From NCBI GenBank assembly GCA_024663395.1, contig JANFAH010000009.1, positions 806,001 to 870,000 of the forward strand: 64,000 nt of DNA. Direction: 5' to 3'. This document shows, piece after piece, positions 1 to 10,568 of this stretch. Source of the DNA: Pisolithus tinctorius (taxonomy: Eukaryota > Basidiomycota > Agaricomycetes > Boletales > Pisolithaceae). The notes beneath the pieces are model-generated. The model had not been told where the DNA came from and ran no database searches. It saw only the letters and a list, made by a program, of their open reading frames with translations. The position numbers and the translations under genes are program-made. Each line of letters begins with the position of its first letter. Within the stretch, counting starts at the first letter, position 1.

Positions 1-775
1 AACTCCGTACCGTGCGGTGGCTGGTCGTGAACCAGGAGCCTTCTGGTGGTTTCCGAGGACGGACGTGCAAAGGCGCGGATGCCTGTTACAGCTTTTGGTG
101 CGGAGCCTCGATAGCTGTAAGTTTCTAACCCATCCTTCAAGAGCGTTTGATTCAGAGTCGCTTGGCCTATTTTCTCCCTAGATTCTGGGAGCTAAGGAGT
201 TGGTTTCTGAACTTTCCATCGTGTCCTACATAGCATCATGTCAGTTCAAGTTCGGGGGCATTGCTAAAGTACCAGGTGACCATCCAGGTAGGGTATTATC
301 CTAACTTCAGACCAGACTTTTTTTACTGATCCTCGTAGATCCATATCATACGTATTTGTCGCTGGCTGCATCAGCTCAGTATCCGGTTCCAGAAGTCGTT
401 GGTGCGGACACCTGGCTTCTCCCGGCCCTGGACCCACTTCTTAACGCGACTCGGGACACGGCTGAGTGGGCCAAGAGACACATCAGGGTCGAGAATTAGG
501 TCTGCTTACGCAGGCCCAGTGAGAAGTATTTAGAATTTCACGAGAACACATAGGAAGATTGAGAACGGTTGCCTATACTTAGAAGGGAGTTCCAGGGACG
601 AGTGTACTGCTGCCGGTGGCACACGCTGTTAGGTTGCTCGAGAGACGTCCTCGTTACATCCTGCAAATTCTCAACAATCGGTTATCCAATACCCTCAAAT
701 GATGGGGGCGATATGATACGTCACTATGTACCTCTCTTCTACAACGGATTGGAATAGACGCCAGGGATGTCGCTC
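1..775. other. No gene recognised
   Basis: I see no coding frame with recognisable protein content or intron-supported exons here. It is the 3' flank of the minus-strand gene that ends at 776. The short open frames present have no family signature. Confidence 0.4.
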
Positions 776-1937
776 TCAGAACGGATATGCCCATATGGAC
801 TTCGGTGTCGTGCTGACGGCGGTTGAAGGTCGATTGTGCCAATTGTGAATCATCTGTGATATGTCGTTGACTTCCTATATCACGAATTGTTTATAGAAAA
901 GCAGGCGCAGACGAAAAGTATGACTTACCTTCGTGGCTACCAATGCAGGAGGTCCGGTGTTGGTGGCGCGGAGAATTGTTTCCGTTCTTTTTGCGAAAAG
1001 ACTGGTGAAAGCAGTCACCAGTTGCGAGCTTTTTGGGCCCTGCCAAAGGCTCTCCTTCCCTCGAGAAACCATCTCCCATAGGATATGGATATGCTCCAAA
1101 GAGCACATGTTGTGAAGGACCTTTCCGAAGCACTCGTGTACTCGGGCTTTGGAGAGCAGGTCAACTGCATAAAGTTCGGCCACGAAGCACGATATACGGA
1201 AGGTGTAGTCGTCTTCATCAGCCTTCATGGGATCGATCTGATAAGAATCGTACGACCAATGAGGGGTGTATCGAGAGACGGAGAGTCACAAGGATACTTA
1301 CGTTCGACCACGCGTACTCGAAGGATTCGATCGCTCCCTTCTTAAGATAGAAGCAGAAGCAGGAGGAATACCATGTACCACACGAGTCGTTGAGAGCGTC
1401 ATATACAGCACGTGCGAACGGGCCATATGTGTCGGGCGTTGCGCATTGCCAGGAGAACCTATGTGCGAGGGAACAAACATCGACAAAGCTCCATTTCCTA
1501 GCTTCGACCATGCGCATGGCATGCAGTTTCTGCTCTGCGTATATTCCTGTCGTCGTCCCTTGCCAGAAAGAACTGAGCCAGCTGGGCTTGTCTTGCAAGA
1601 CCAATGCCGGTGGCGGATGCGCTGGGGTGGAATAAAGGATCGTCTGGGAAGGAACGAATGGTGCCGCAAAGGGATTGAAGGTCGGTTGAGAAGTAGAAGA
1701 TATGACCTGAGTATCGGTGGTGGTGGGGTCATTGGTTTGTTGGTTTGGAGGTGATAGGATGAGCTTATACACCTCTACCCGTAGACGGTCCTCATCATTT
1801 ACCAAGGTTGCATTACTGCTAACTGGCGAGTCTGTAGAGGTAGAATGCCGTTCCACTCTGCCACGGTCGTTCGACGACTCGCGTACGCGCGAGTATTCCC
1901 CCTCGGAGGCGGAGAATGCAGGTGTCTCTGGCGTCAT
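776..1937 (-). CDS. Hypothetical protein with MIF4G-like helical region
   Basis: Three exons read on the minus strand: 1937-1302, 1222-929 and 874-776. Introns are 79 and 54 nt with GTAAGT donors, and all joins are phase 0, giving about 342 aa and a TGA at 776-778. The N-terminal third is rich in Ser, Thr and Pro. The second exon holds FVAELYAVDLL followed by HECFGKVL, which resembles the helical repeat of the MIF4G domain of eIF4G (pattern ELF..ML....HEC..KLL). If the resemblance is real, the protein would bind RNA or initiation factors, but it is far too short to be eIF4G itself. The ATG at 1937 is preferred over an upstream TTG. It is transcribed away from the HET-like gene at 2932 and the pair is duplicated together. 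A degenerate copy lies at 14310-15002. Exon structure is well supported; the domain call is tentative. Confidence 0.6.
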
Positions 1938-2931
1938 GGGATACAAGGGGGAGTGGAGGGGATATAAATTAATTCAGAATTGCTGTCGAACGACGTGCGT
2001 GCATCTTGCTATTGAAGGGAGGACTCTGGTCTTTGCGCGATGGTCATACGTAGATCGAAAGGTCATCCTATTGTGACTGCAACCGACATGTGCGATGCTG
2101 GAGCCCCCAAGTAACAATAACGCTTTGAGAGACCAGACCGACGCCGTTGCGTCGTGAGGCAACGCTATGGTCTGCGTCCATTGTCAATACTGCGGGAGAG
2201 TATAGCATGAAAACCCACGCATGGACTGGCCTCGCATGCTTGCATACCTGAAACACCCAGCTAAGATTCAGAACTCAAAAGAATGCCAACAGCTCAGTTG
2301 CTGCTTACGTAAGTGTCAACAACGGGACCTGTTTTAGTCCCGCTCTCGTTCTACGGCTCCACCCACCTGACGGCCTCTTATGGCCCTGTAAACTGTAGTA
2401 ATGAGAAAGTACTTCTTCCAATGCGACCAAATGCTGATTTATTATTATTAAAGGGACGGTAACACTCCATCATGTGCCTGGCGCCCCATTTTCGAGGTCA
2501 TCCTTAGGTGACCGATGACTGATGACTGGTCCTTCAATCCACGCCCTGACAAATTGCCGAACAAGTGACACCACTGTATACTAACTTCTGTTTGCAGTTT
2601 TCCTGGGTCTTTAACTTGAGATCAGTCAGCCAGGTGTCTTGGAATGCGTGGACGTGACGGCGTCCTTTCATGGGACCGGTCGGTTCTCGAAGGGAAGCCT
2701 GTGCAGTGCGTGACAAATGCCCAGCTTCAGGGCGAGTAGATTGATTGATCCGTGTAAAAATCTCAATTGGATACTAATTGGGACAAGCGCGTTTATCGAT
2801 GGCATTGCTATAAGAGTTCGTGTCGTGCGCGAAAATATTCTGGTTAGACTCCTAATCACCCTCGTCAGTCAAGGTGCGCTAGTTGACTTTTGAAGTTTTT
2901 CCAAGTTAACCTCTCCGCGTACTCAGGCAGT
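1938..2931. promoter_or_regulatory. Divergent intergenic region between MIF4G-like gene and HET-like gene A1
   Basis: About 1 kb separates two genes read outward, so both promoters should lie here. A TATA-like CTATAAG sits at 2808-2814, 124 bp before the ATG of the HET-like gene; the matching site is kept upstream of copy A2 near 30750. The corresponding region of the second unit is where the DIRS-like element inserted. Confidence 0.5.
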
Positions 2932-5070
2932 ATGCTCCTCCCTTTCGCATCACCGCGGCCTGAAGAGAGGCGCACTACTTGCCGCGACCTCAGCCTCGAG
3001 TGGCAAACCCATAAAGATAATCAGAGGTATTTGAATCCTGAAACCGGGATATGCACCAGGCTCCGAGTTCAGGCTATGCACCCCGTTCCAAACACGAATC
3101 AGGTCAAAATTTCCGATAGCGTTCGGCGGGTACCCAAACTCACCGTCTCTCTGTTCCGTGGCCCACCTTCTACCATTGCACAAATCCTTCTCTGGCCTCT
3201 GAAATTCATCCTGTGTTCCATCTATCTACTCTTTTGGCCACTCGATGGTCTGCCAGGCGGTGGGAGTTACACGGATGCGTACCCTGAATACCTCATGAGC
3301 TACTGGGGACAAATGTGGGCTGCCCGCTCGCGTAGGGAATATTCTATCTTCGACAGGATGGTCGAAAAGAGTCCGATGCCCACCCCTGCCAATTTTTCCG
3401 CCACTGTGAAAAGTATCACCCACGCTCTCCGCCCTCGTCGACTCGCCATATACGGCGAGAATGGATGGTACCTTTGCGAAAATCCGGATATTATTATCAA
3501 CTACCGCTTCGTCGCCATCTCATATCGACAGAGTGATGTCTTTCAGCGAGGCTCTGATGATGAAGGAAAGAAGAGGGAAGAGGAGCAGAAGAAGCAGTTC
3601 ATCGAGTCGGTCCGTTCCACGACGTTGCAGTGTGGATTGCAGGCGTATTGGCTGGATCTCGAATGCTTGGGCGAGACCACAGAAGACAAGAACGTTGACC
3701 TCTATCGGATGTCAGATATTTATCGCGGAGCGGTCTTCACTCTTATTACCCTTCGCAAGTCGGACGATCAGCACAGCATTGAGAGTTGGAGGAGCTGGGG
3801 CGGTCGTGTGTGGACCTTCCCAGAAGCGTTGCTGAGCGGGGAACTTCGTTACCGGATTGGGTTGGACGGACCTGTTACACCCATTACTCTTCATGAGCTC
3901 GCTAACAAGGCCTACGAGTACTACAGCGAGGAGACCGCGATCATCAATGCTTATGGTGGAAAGGATCGTCTCGACCGATTGGAACATCTTACTCGCCTTA
4001 AAGCTGCTATTTGGCGTCGGGGCAGCGCCGCTCTACCCAAAGCTCAGGACCCGGAAAAGCAGCCCCCTCAAAACGGGCCGCAGCTCCAGCACACGGGATC
4101 ACCGAACCTTTCTTATCCTGCCGAGAGAGTTTACGCTTTGATGGGCTTCTTCGAGCACCGCATCATGCCAAGTATCCTTGAAACGGAGCTACAGGCCCTA
4201 GCTCGGCTTTCGATGGCCAATGATAGCGACCGTATGGCAGAGCGGATGGTTTCGATGCTTCCGCAGAACATCCAACCTCAAGCTTGTTGGTACGCCGACG
4301 ACGATCAGTATGGGTCGGAACTTTGGGACATCGAACCAGAGGTTAATGTTGCCGGAGTAACCGAGAGTGGTGCTTTGGTTCTCGATGGTTGTCGAGCAAC
4401 ATGCATCCGCTGGGAGGACTTTCCAGAGATTTCGTTCCAGACGACGGAGTCGATCAGGCGAACTATTGCCGGCAGAATACCGGTCACTCTTCCAGGCTGG
4501 GTGCTTTATGCAGCAACGTGGATGCCGATCCCTGCAACTGTATCAGTTGGTACCGTCTTCTTCGCATGTGCAGCGTTCATGCTGGTCTCTGGTCCTTTCC
4601 TGACCGCGTACTCCATTTCTGGTCGCATTCTCGCCACGCAACCTTGGCTTATCGGGGTCAAAGGCGTGATGTCACCCGAAGAGGCCGCCAACCGTGTTTA
4701 TGGCGCAACGTTGTCTAAGCGCCAACGCCTATTCTTTACCCCCAGCGGTTCGCTGCTTGCTAAACCAGCAGAAGATGACGTCCGAGAAGGGCTTGAAAGT
4801 CAATACAACGAAGCGTTAGTGCAGACCAGGGACGACATTTACACACTGATCGACACGTTCTCGGGGACACTCTATTATTTCACTGCGAAACGTCCCCCCA
4901 CAGTATGCCTTTTCACTGGACGCGAGGGCGGACTGGGTCGGTTTGTGCTCTGCTCGGAGAATTGCGTTGCCAACGAGCTTCACAAAGAGACGGTACTGCG
5001 CATGCCTTCCTACGTCCACCGAGCCATGATTCCCTGCGACTGGGTTGCTATTGGCAACGCGAGAAAATGA
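2932..5070 (+). CDS. Membrane-anchored HET-like protein, type A (copy A1)
   Basis: Single open frame of 712 aa from the ATG at 2932; a TTG 14 codons upstream was not used because the paralogs align from the ATG. Layout: short Cys-containing N-terminus, hydrophobic segment at about residues 82-103, HET-type core at about 192-300, two hydrophobic segments in the last third (around PVTLPGWVLYAATW and VGTVFFACAAFMLVSGPF), then a C-terminal module shared by all copies. Core motifs are FVAISYRQSD, YWLDLECLG, YRMSDIYRGA and RVWTFPEALLS, which follow the order of the fungal HET domain (WID..CI, IY..A, WT.QE). HET domains are known from heterokaryon incompatibility and programmed cell death; the membrane anchoring suggests action at a membrane, which is inference. 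It differs from type B by a charged insertion near residues 213-222. No introns are needed. Confidence 0.75.
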   Translation: MLLPFASPRPEERRTTCRDLSLEWQTHKDNQRYLNPETGICTRLRVQAMHPVPNTNQVKISDSVRRVPKLTVSLFRGPPSTIAQILLWPLKFILCSIYLLFWPLDGLPGGGSYTDAYPEYLMSYWGQMWAARSRREYSIFDRMVEKSPMPTPANFSATVKSITHALRPRRLAIYGENGWYLCENPDIIINYRFVAISYRQSDVFQRGSDDEGKKREEEQKKQFIESVRSTTLQCGLQAYWLDLECLGETTEDKNVDLYRMSDIYRGAVFTLITLRKSDDQHSIESWRSWGGRVWTFPEALLSGELRYRIGLDGPVTPITLHELANKAYEYYSEETAIINAYGGKDRLDRLEHLTRLKAAIWRRGSAALPKAQDPEKQPPQNGPQLQHTGSPNLSYPAERVYALMGFFEHRIMPSILETELQALARLSMANDSDRMAERMVSMLPQNIQPQACWYADDDQYGSELWDIEPEVNVAGVTESGALVLDGCRATCIRWEDFPEISFQTTESIRRTIAGRIPVTLPGWVLYAATWMPIPATVSVGTVFFACAAFMLVSGPFLTAYSISGRILATQPWLIGVKGVMSPEEAANRVYGATLSKRQRLFFTPSGSLLAKPAEDDVREGLESQYNEALVQTRDDIYTLIDTFSGTLYYFTAKRPPTVCLFTGREGGLGRFVLCSENCVANELHKETVLRMPSYVHRAMIPCDWVAIGNARK

Positions 5071-6159
5071 AGGACTCAAACTGTTTCATTCGCTTGTTTT
5101 GTTTGGATATCGTTGTCTTGTAGGACATGCATACCTTGTGACAGTCTACACTCCTTACTACTACCGATAACTTATTGAAGCTTGATACCCGTAGTCTGGT
5201 ATGCAGATATATACTTCAGTCTCGTACTGCGAGCGGGGGGAAAAGAGAGATAGTACATGTACAGTACATTCAAACACTGAACAGGGGCAAGACATCGGTG
5301 TACCAAGATAGTAAGCGTATGCTTACGACACCAAGCGTGGTCGGGCTGTACTTCCCAGTGGATGTCTATTCGTTTTGGAGGTTGGATAGGATTGTGAGGG
5401 AGGATAGATTTTTTGAGATTCGGAAGGTACTTACATATATTGTGCAGGGTTCTATCAATGATTCGATGGGTCCTCGCCACCCTACGCCCTGCTAACGGAA
5501 TGAATTACAATTCGGCACCCACGTACCGAAATGAGTGGTAAGTCGTTCCCGAAAGGAGCACTAATAGTGCCGAGGAGACAAATGATCCGTATCACGGTGG
5601 CAAAAAGAATTGTTTTCCAACATGTTGAGGCCCGATAGCGGAATTCTTGACAACTCTCTCACTAGTCCGACTCGGAATGTGACGAACAAGGACTGCAGAC
5701 GTGAAATACCATAAGGCAAGAGAACTCTGGGTCTTAGCTCTCTTCAACATCACACTCACTGTTACTTATGTATACCATGGACAGCCGCCCTAACCTTATT
5801 GTCCCTGCATGCTTTAAGGTCACAAATTAGGATGGCCCTGTAGTCGCAAGTTCCATTCATTCATGCCATTCTCAGAGTACGGCCAAAGCCAGTCGCGCTA
5901 CTTTCTATGTGAACTGGTACACATACCGAGCGCTCTACATGACAGAAGAAGAGTTTACGTTCGCAAAGGGCCGAAGTATTCGGCCCCAGTGGGACCACAA
6001 GGGTCGAAGATGAGTCAGACACAAGCGCTGGACAAGTAAATGGAATGGAAGCTGGAGGATGCGCGTGATGACCTTAAATGAAATAAGGTTGGCAAGCTGA
6101 TCATTTATCCTCATCGGTTCTACAGGTCCTTATCTTTAGCACACACACAGATTCCCACT
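5071..6159. other. Spacer 3' of HET-like A1
   Basis: No gene recognised. The first few hundred bases match the sequence following copy A2 (33000-33180 and again from about 33520), so it belongs to the duplicated unit. Copy A2 carries extra sequence in this spacer that A1 lacks. Confidence 0.5.
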
Positions 6160-7100
6160 TTGTGAAATTATTCGATCTTGGTGTCGCTCCTCGTATTTTC
6201 CAAGGCTGACATCCATCTGACTTGTAATGCAGGTTGACCTATACAACGAGTCTCTTGCAGTTCGGTACTCGAACCATATCCGGTATTTTCGAACATGGGC
6301 GCATAAATAAAATGAGCGGCTATACCGATGGCGTGTGCGTAGCCGTAATATGCAGAACGTTCCGCCTCATGGAAAACGTTCACTCTCCACAGGAACTCAT
6401 AGAAAGTTCGTATGGTTATGGGCAACGAGAAGTTTTATGCAAACTAAAAAAGCATTCCTGCCGGTCCATCGCTTTCAAACTAGGGTTTTTCTTACCACGC
6501 GCTGTACTATCGGCTGATTGCAACTGCAATTTTGCAATTCTCCAGACATCGAAGCTTGCGCTTTTTGAATGATAAGTGCATGCTGCGATAAACAATTTCC
6601 CACTGCCCTGCTGCAAGCGTGGTTAAGGTCATTCGCAAGAGGACCCGTCGCAACTGATGGTGTCTGCTAAATATGTTTTAGTATGTGGATGGCTCAAGGG
6701 TAGCGCAAGCCTGGCCAGGCGTCTTTTTGTCACGGCGATTACGTTCCACGCGTGAAGGTGAGATGAGCGTCAAATTTTTGGTCTCTTGCATCCGCACTTT
6801 TCGGTTTAGGTTCTCTGAAATTCTGGCCTTCTCAGGTGTTCATTCGAGATCGAGTATGGAAATCACGACCCACCTGTCATTCTACAGACGCGCACCTTAA
6901 TACCTGCGTGATCAGCTGGCCAGCGGCAACGTGTCTCATGTTAGGCGAGTAGCGGCAAACGCATAGATATAAGATGCTGTGAAACTGTGCAAATCGTCCA
7001 GATCGTTTTCCCCCCTTCCACCGGCCTCTGTCAGTTTCGGTGCGCTTGTAGATGCGCCTGATATCAATTCTTAAACTAATACTGTCACACCCAGGACAAC
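6160..7100. repeat. Conserved spacer and promoter preceding type B copy B1
   Basis: A segment of about 0.9 kb precedes every type B copy: here, 9570-10568, 13040-13858 and 34790-35729. The last 150 bp hold a conserved block with the TATA-like ATATAAG at 6967-6973, 128-134 bp before the ATG, inside a longer shared stretch around GCATAGATATAAGA. This is the likely core promoter of the type B genes. Confidence 0.65.
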
Positions 7101-9398
7101 ATGCCCCTCCCCTTTGTGTCTGAAGCCAATTGTCGTGATGATATCAGCCTGAAGAAGCGGTCGCATAAGACCCAACAGAGATACATGGACCCTGATACTG
7201 GACAATGTACGGAGCTTGTCGTCCAAGCGGTGAAACCGGTCTCTGGAACAGACGTAAAGCAGGTCAGGATCACTGATCAGACTCGGAGGATCCCCAAGCT
7301 TGTCGTCTCGCTCTTCCGCCCGAAGGATTGCTCGCCGATAAACGTGATAGTCTTCGTGCTGCTTTGGCCGTTTAGATTCCTCATCTGCTCCATTCATTTG
7401 CTCTTCTGGCCGCTCGATGGTCTACCGAAGGGAGGTATGGGAGGAGGCGTCAACGTAACAGAATATCCGCCTTATCTCATGTATTATTGGGGCCACTTAT
7501 GGGCAGCTCGGTCACAGAAAGAGCATTCTGTCTTCAAGAAGGCTGGGGAGCATCGCAGGCGTACGCCCTCCAGAGCTGTTTCCATGGCAAATAGCATCAC
7601 CCGCCTCTTACGTCCTCGTCAAAAGCGCGAAGATGACCCCCTTCCCACGACGCCTGTCATTACTTCTACTCCAGAGAGTACGGCTCACAGCTTTTACCCT
7701 TCTCGACTCGTCATTCTTCGCGATGATGTTTGGGAGGTCTGCGATGATCATGACAAGATAGCTCACCATCATTATTTCGCCGTCACTTATCGCCAGAGCG
7801 ACATATTGGAATCTGGGAGAGGAGAGGATGAATTCATCGCATCGATCCGTTCGGCCGCCTCGCAGTGCGAAATGAAGGCTTATTGGTTGGATCTCGAGTG
7901 CATGGGTACCACGGACGAGGAGAAGCATCTGGATGTTTATCAGTTGGCAGACATTTACCGCGGTGCCGAATTCACCCTCGTCGCCCTTCCCAAATCAGAT
8001 GATCCTACGAATGCTCAAAGCGGGAGAGCCTGGAGTAACTGGAGTGACCGCGTGTGGACACTGCCGGAAATCTTGTTGAGTAAGGAGTTGCGATATATGG
8101 TCGGACCTAAGGGTCCAGTGACGATGATCACTCTCCGTGAACTCGCTGGTTTTGCTTATGGGCACGATAGCGAGGAGGCTGCGGTTGTCAACGTTTGCGC
8201 TGGCATGGATCGCATGTTTCAGTTGGAACATCTGACCTTCTTGAAGGCCGTGATTTGGCGTCGAGGCACTTCCTCGCAAGACCCGGAGAAGCCTCCGCCG
8301 AGAGCGCAATCTCGGGCGTCGAAAGGAATAGACAACCTTTCCTATGAGGCTGAGAAGGTGTACGCTCTGATGGCCTTCTTTGAGCACCGAATCATACCTT
8401 TCCCTCCTGAAAGCGATCTACATGCGCTAGCCCGGCTTTCAATGATTAACGACGAGTACCGTATAGCAGAACGAATGCTTTCCATGTTCCCCCACGACAT
8501 CCCATCGACATCCTGTTGGTATGCTGACGATGATCAGTACAAAGCGCAGTTCTGGGACATCGAACCAGAGGTTCAGGTTGCTGGAGTAACAGACAAGGGG
8601 GCGCTGGTTCTCGATGGCTGCCGAGCTGCATCCATCAGGTGGAAGGATTTTCCAGAGGTCGGTGTTCAGACGACGGATTCCGGCTTCCGTCAACTGGTCG
8701 CCAAAATAGCTGTATTCGGTATTCCAGGCTTCTATGCCTTCGCCGTGCAGTGGATTCCGTGGCTGTGGAGTAAACTCTCCCGAGAGACAGGTAATGTAAG
8801 CGTGAACTCTTCGGAATCGTGCACTGGGAGCTCGTGCACGATCAAGCTTTCCCTTAGCCCTGCGGCGGCAATTCTCGCTGTCATTCTCTTCGGCTGGGCC
8901 ACCATACTTCTCATTCTCGGCCCATTCATGATAGCCTATTCGATTTCTGGACGTATTCTTTTCACGCAGCCGTTCCTCATCGGAGTCAAAGGCGCCTTAA
9001 AGGTTGAAGAAGCTTCGCATTACCTCTACCGTGCGTGGTTAGTGCGGCCTCGTCTTGCCTACACGACCAGTGGTTCCGTGCTTGCCGAGCATGCCGGGGA
9101 GGGGGATATACGGGAAGGAGACAAGACCCAATATGATGAAGTCAAGAAGCAGAACAGAGACGACCTATACACTCTGGTTGACACGTCCACCGGAACTCTC
9201 TACTATTTCACTGCAAAGCGCCCGCCGACGGTGTGTCTGTACACGGGGCGAGAGGGTGGGCTGGGAAGGTTCGTGCTTTGTTCCGAGAACTGCACTGCGA
9301 ACGAGCTCCACAAGGAGACGGTGTTGCGTATGCCGTCTCAAATCCACCGTTCTATGAGGTCCTGTGGTTGGTTGGCCATCGGGGGCGCGGAGGAATGA
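7101..9398 (+). CDS. Membrane-anchored HET-like protein, type B (copy B1, intact)
   Basis: Uninterrupted 765-aa frame. Hydrophobic segments lie at about residues 81-104 (VIVFVLLWPFRFLICSI), 532-556 and 585-614. The HET-type core is at about 225-330 with YFAVTYRQSD, KAYWLDLECMG, QLADIYRGAEFTLVALP and DRVWTLPEILLS. A Cys-rich loop (SCTGSSC) lies between the last two hydrophobic segments. The C-terminal 80 residues (from about 688: DDLYTLVDTSTGTLYYFTAK onward) are the best-conserved part across all copies, which argues for a constant effector or assembly module with more variable upstream parts. The function of this architecture is unknown to me; a role in non-self recognition is inferred only from the HET resemblance and the tandem, decaying array. 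Confidence 0.78.
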   Translation: MPLPFVSEANCRDDISLKKRSHKTQQRYMDPDTGQCTELVVQAVKPVSGTDVKQVRITDQTRRIPKLVVSLFRPKDCSPINVIVFVLLWPFRFLICSIHLLFWPLDGLPKGGMGGGVNVTEYPPYLMYYWGHLWAARSQKEHSVFKKAGEHRRRTPSRAVSMANSITRLLRPRQKREDDPLPTTPVITSTPESTAHSFYPSRLVILRDDVWEVCDDHDKIAHHHYFAVTYRQSDILESGRGEDEFIASIRSAASQCEMKAYWLDLECMGTTDEEKHLDVYQLADIYRGAEFTLVALPKSDDPTNAQSGRAWSNWSDRVWTLPEILLSKELRYMVGPKGPVTMITLRELAGFAYGHDSEEAAVVNVCAGMDRMFQLEHLTFLKAVIWRRGTSSQDPEKPPPRAQSRASKGIDNLSYEAEKVYALMAFFEHRIIPFPPESDLHALARLSMINDEYRIAERMLSMFPHDIPSTSCWYADDDQYKAQFWDIEPEVQVAGVTDKGALVLDGCRAASIRWKDFPEVGVQTTDSGFRQLVAKIAVFGIPGFYAFAVQWIPWLWSKLSRETGNVSVNSSESCTGSSCTIKLSLSPAAAILAVILFGWATILLILGPFMIAYSISGRILFTQPFLIGVKGALKVEEASHYLYRAWLVRPRLAYTTSGSVLAEHAGEGDIREGDKTQYDEVKKQNRDDLYTLVDTSTGTLYYFTAKRPPTVCLYTGREGGLGRFVLCSENCTANELHKETVLRMPSQIHRSMRSCGWLAIGGAEE

Positions 9399-9569
9399 GA
9401 CTACTGGGTATAGGATGTCTTTTGATTGGTTGTTCGTTTACTGTGTGGATCGTGTACATGTAACTGTGCCTTGGCCGTACTTGTTGATCTATAAAGGTAC
9501 CGGAAGTGACCCTCTCATCTTTCGATCTGTTCCTTTTGTTTGCACTTTCGACCTGTTATCTGTACCGCT

Positions 9570-10568
9570 GGGTGTCGCTTCTCGTATTTTCCAAGTTTGC
9601 CATCCCTCTGGGTAGTGTTGCAGGTTGGCCTATACAGCAGCGAGACTTTTGCCATTCAGTGCTCGAACCATATCCGATGTTTCCGAACATGGGCTACGGT
9701 ATGGTGACACGAGCGGTTATACTGGCGTGTGTGTGTAGCCGTAACATGCAGGCCCTTTCGCCTCATGGCTCTCCACCGCAACTTATGAAATGTGCATCAT
9801 GATATTGTTATGGCCAGCGACAAATGCTCCTTTAAACCCAAAAAAGGGTCTGTCGCTTGTAATCCAGGGTTTTCTTACCACACGCTGGACTATCGGCCGG
9901 CTGGAACTGACGTTTTCCAACCCTCCAGACATCGAAGCTTGCACTCTCTGAATCTCTGGATGATAAGTGCGTAACTCACCTTCGATAAACACTTTTCAAC
10001 TGCCCAACCGCAAGCGCGGAGGAGGTCATTCGCAAGTTAACCGCCGAAGTATCGCAGCAGGTCCGGCCGCAACTGCCAGTAATAATGACTCTACCAAATG
10101 TGTTCTAGGTTGTACAGGGTGTGTTCAAAACCCTGTCCCGTGTCATTGTGTCATGGCAATCCCATTTCATCCGCGAAACGTGAAACGGTCGTCAAATTTC
10201 TGATCTCTTGTGTCATACGCGCACCGTTCGGTTCGGGTTCTTCGAAATTACTGCCTTTTCAGGGGGCTCTGACGAGATTGAGCATGGTAATCACAACTCA
10301 CCCTGTCGTTCTACAGGTGCGAACCTTAATACCTGTCTGATTGGCTGGCCAACGGCAAAGTGTCTGATTAGTTGGCCAACGGCAAAGTGTCTCATGTCAA
10401 GCAAGTACGAGATAATGGGACTCGGCAAACGCATAGATATAAGACACTGTAAAACTGTGGAAATCGTCCGGATAGGTTCTCCCCTCTCCTCTGGCCTCTA
10501 TCAGTTTCGGTGCGCCTACATATACCTGATATCAGCTCTTAAGCAAATACTGTCACGCCCAGGACAAT
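9570..10568. repeat. Conserved spacer and promoter preceding type B copy B2
   Basis: Same repeated spacer as before B1 and B4, with local rearrangement near 9690. The TATA-like ATATAAG is at 10437-10443, 126-132 bp before the ATG at 10569. A 27-bp unit is tandemly duplicated at 10338-10364 and 10365-10391 (two mismatches); B1 and B4 have one copy. Confidence 0.65.
10338..10391. repeat. Tandem 27-bp duplication in the B2 promoter
   Basis: Two adjacent 27-bp units differ at two positions, both R/Y transitions; each contains GGCCAACGGCAAAGTGTC. It lies about 180-230 bp before the B2 start. The single-copy equivalent in B1 is near 6910-6936. Confidence 0.85.

Larger units (their letters stand above)
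1560..5100. repeat. Segmental duplication, copy 1 (uninterrupted)
   Basis: This stretch reappears in two pieces: 1560-2230 matches 14310-15002, and from about 2296 the sequence matches 30205 onward through the HET-like gene to about 33040. The roughly 65 bp at 2231-2296 mark where copy 2 has received a 15.2-kb transposon. Copy 1 therefore shows what the locus looked like before insertion. The match is by eye; boundaries are good to a few bases at 2230 and 2296, looser elsewhere. Confidence 0.85.

Noticed and set aside
1218..1301. Extension of the MIF4G-like exon 1 past 1302
   Set aside because: A GTAAGT donor at 1301 and a phase-0 acceptor at 1223 lead to the conserved helical part; the extension is intron.
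2890..2931. Start of HET-like A1 at a TTG 14 codons upstream
   Set aside because: Paralogs align from the ATG at 2932, and the upstream codons overlap the leader.
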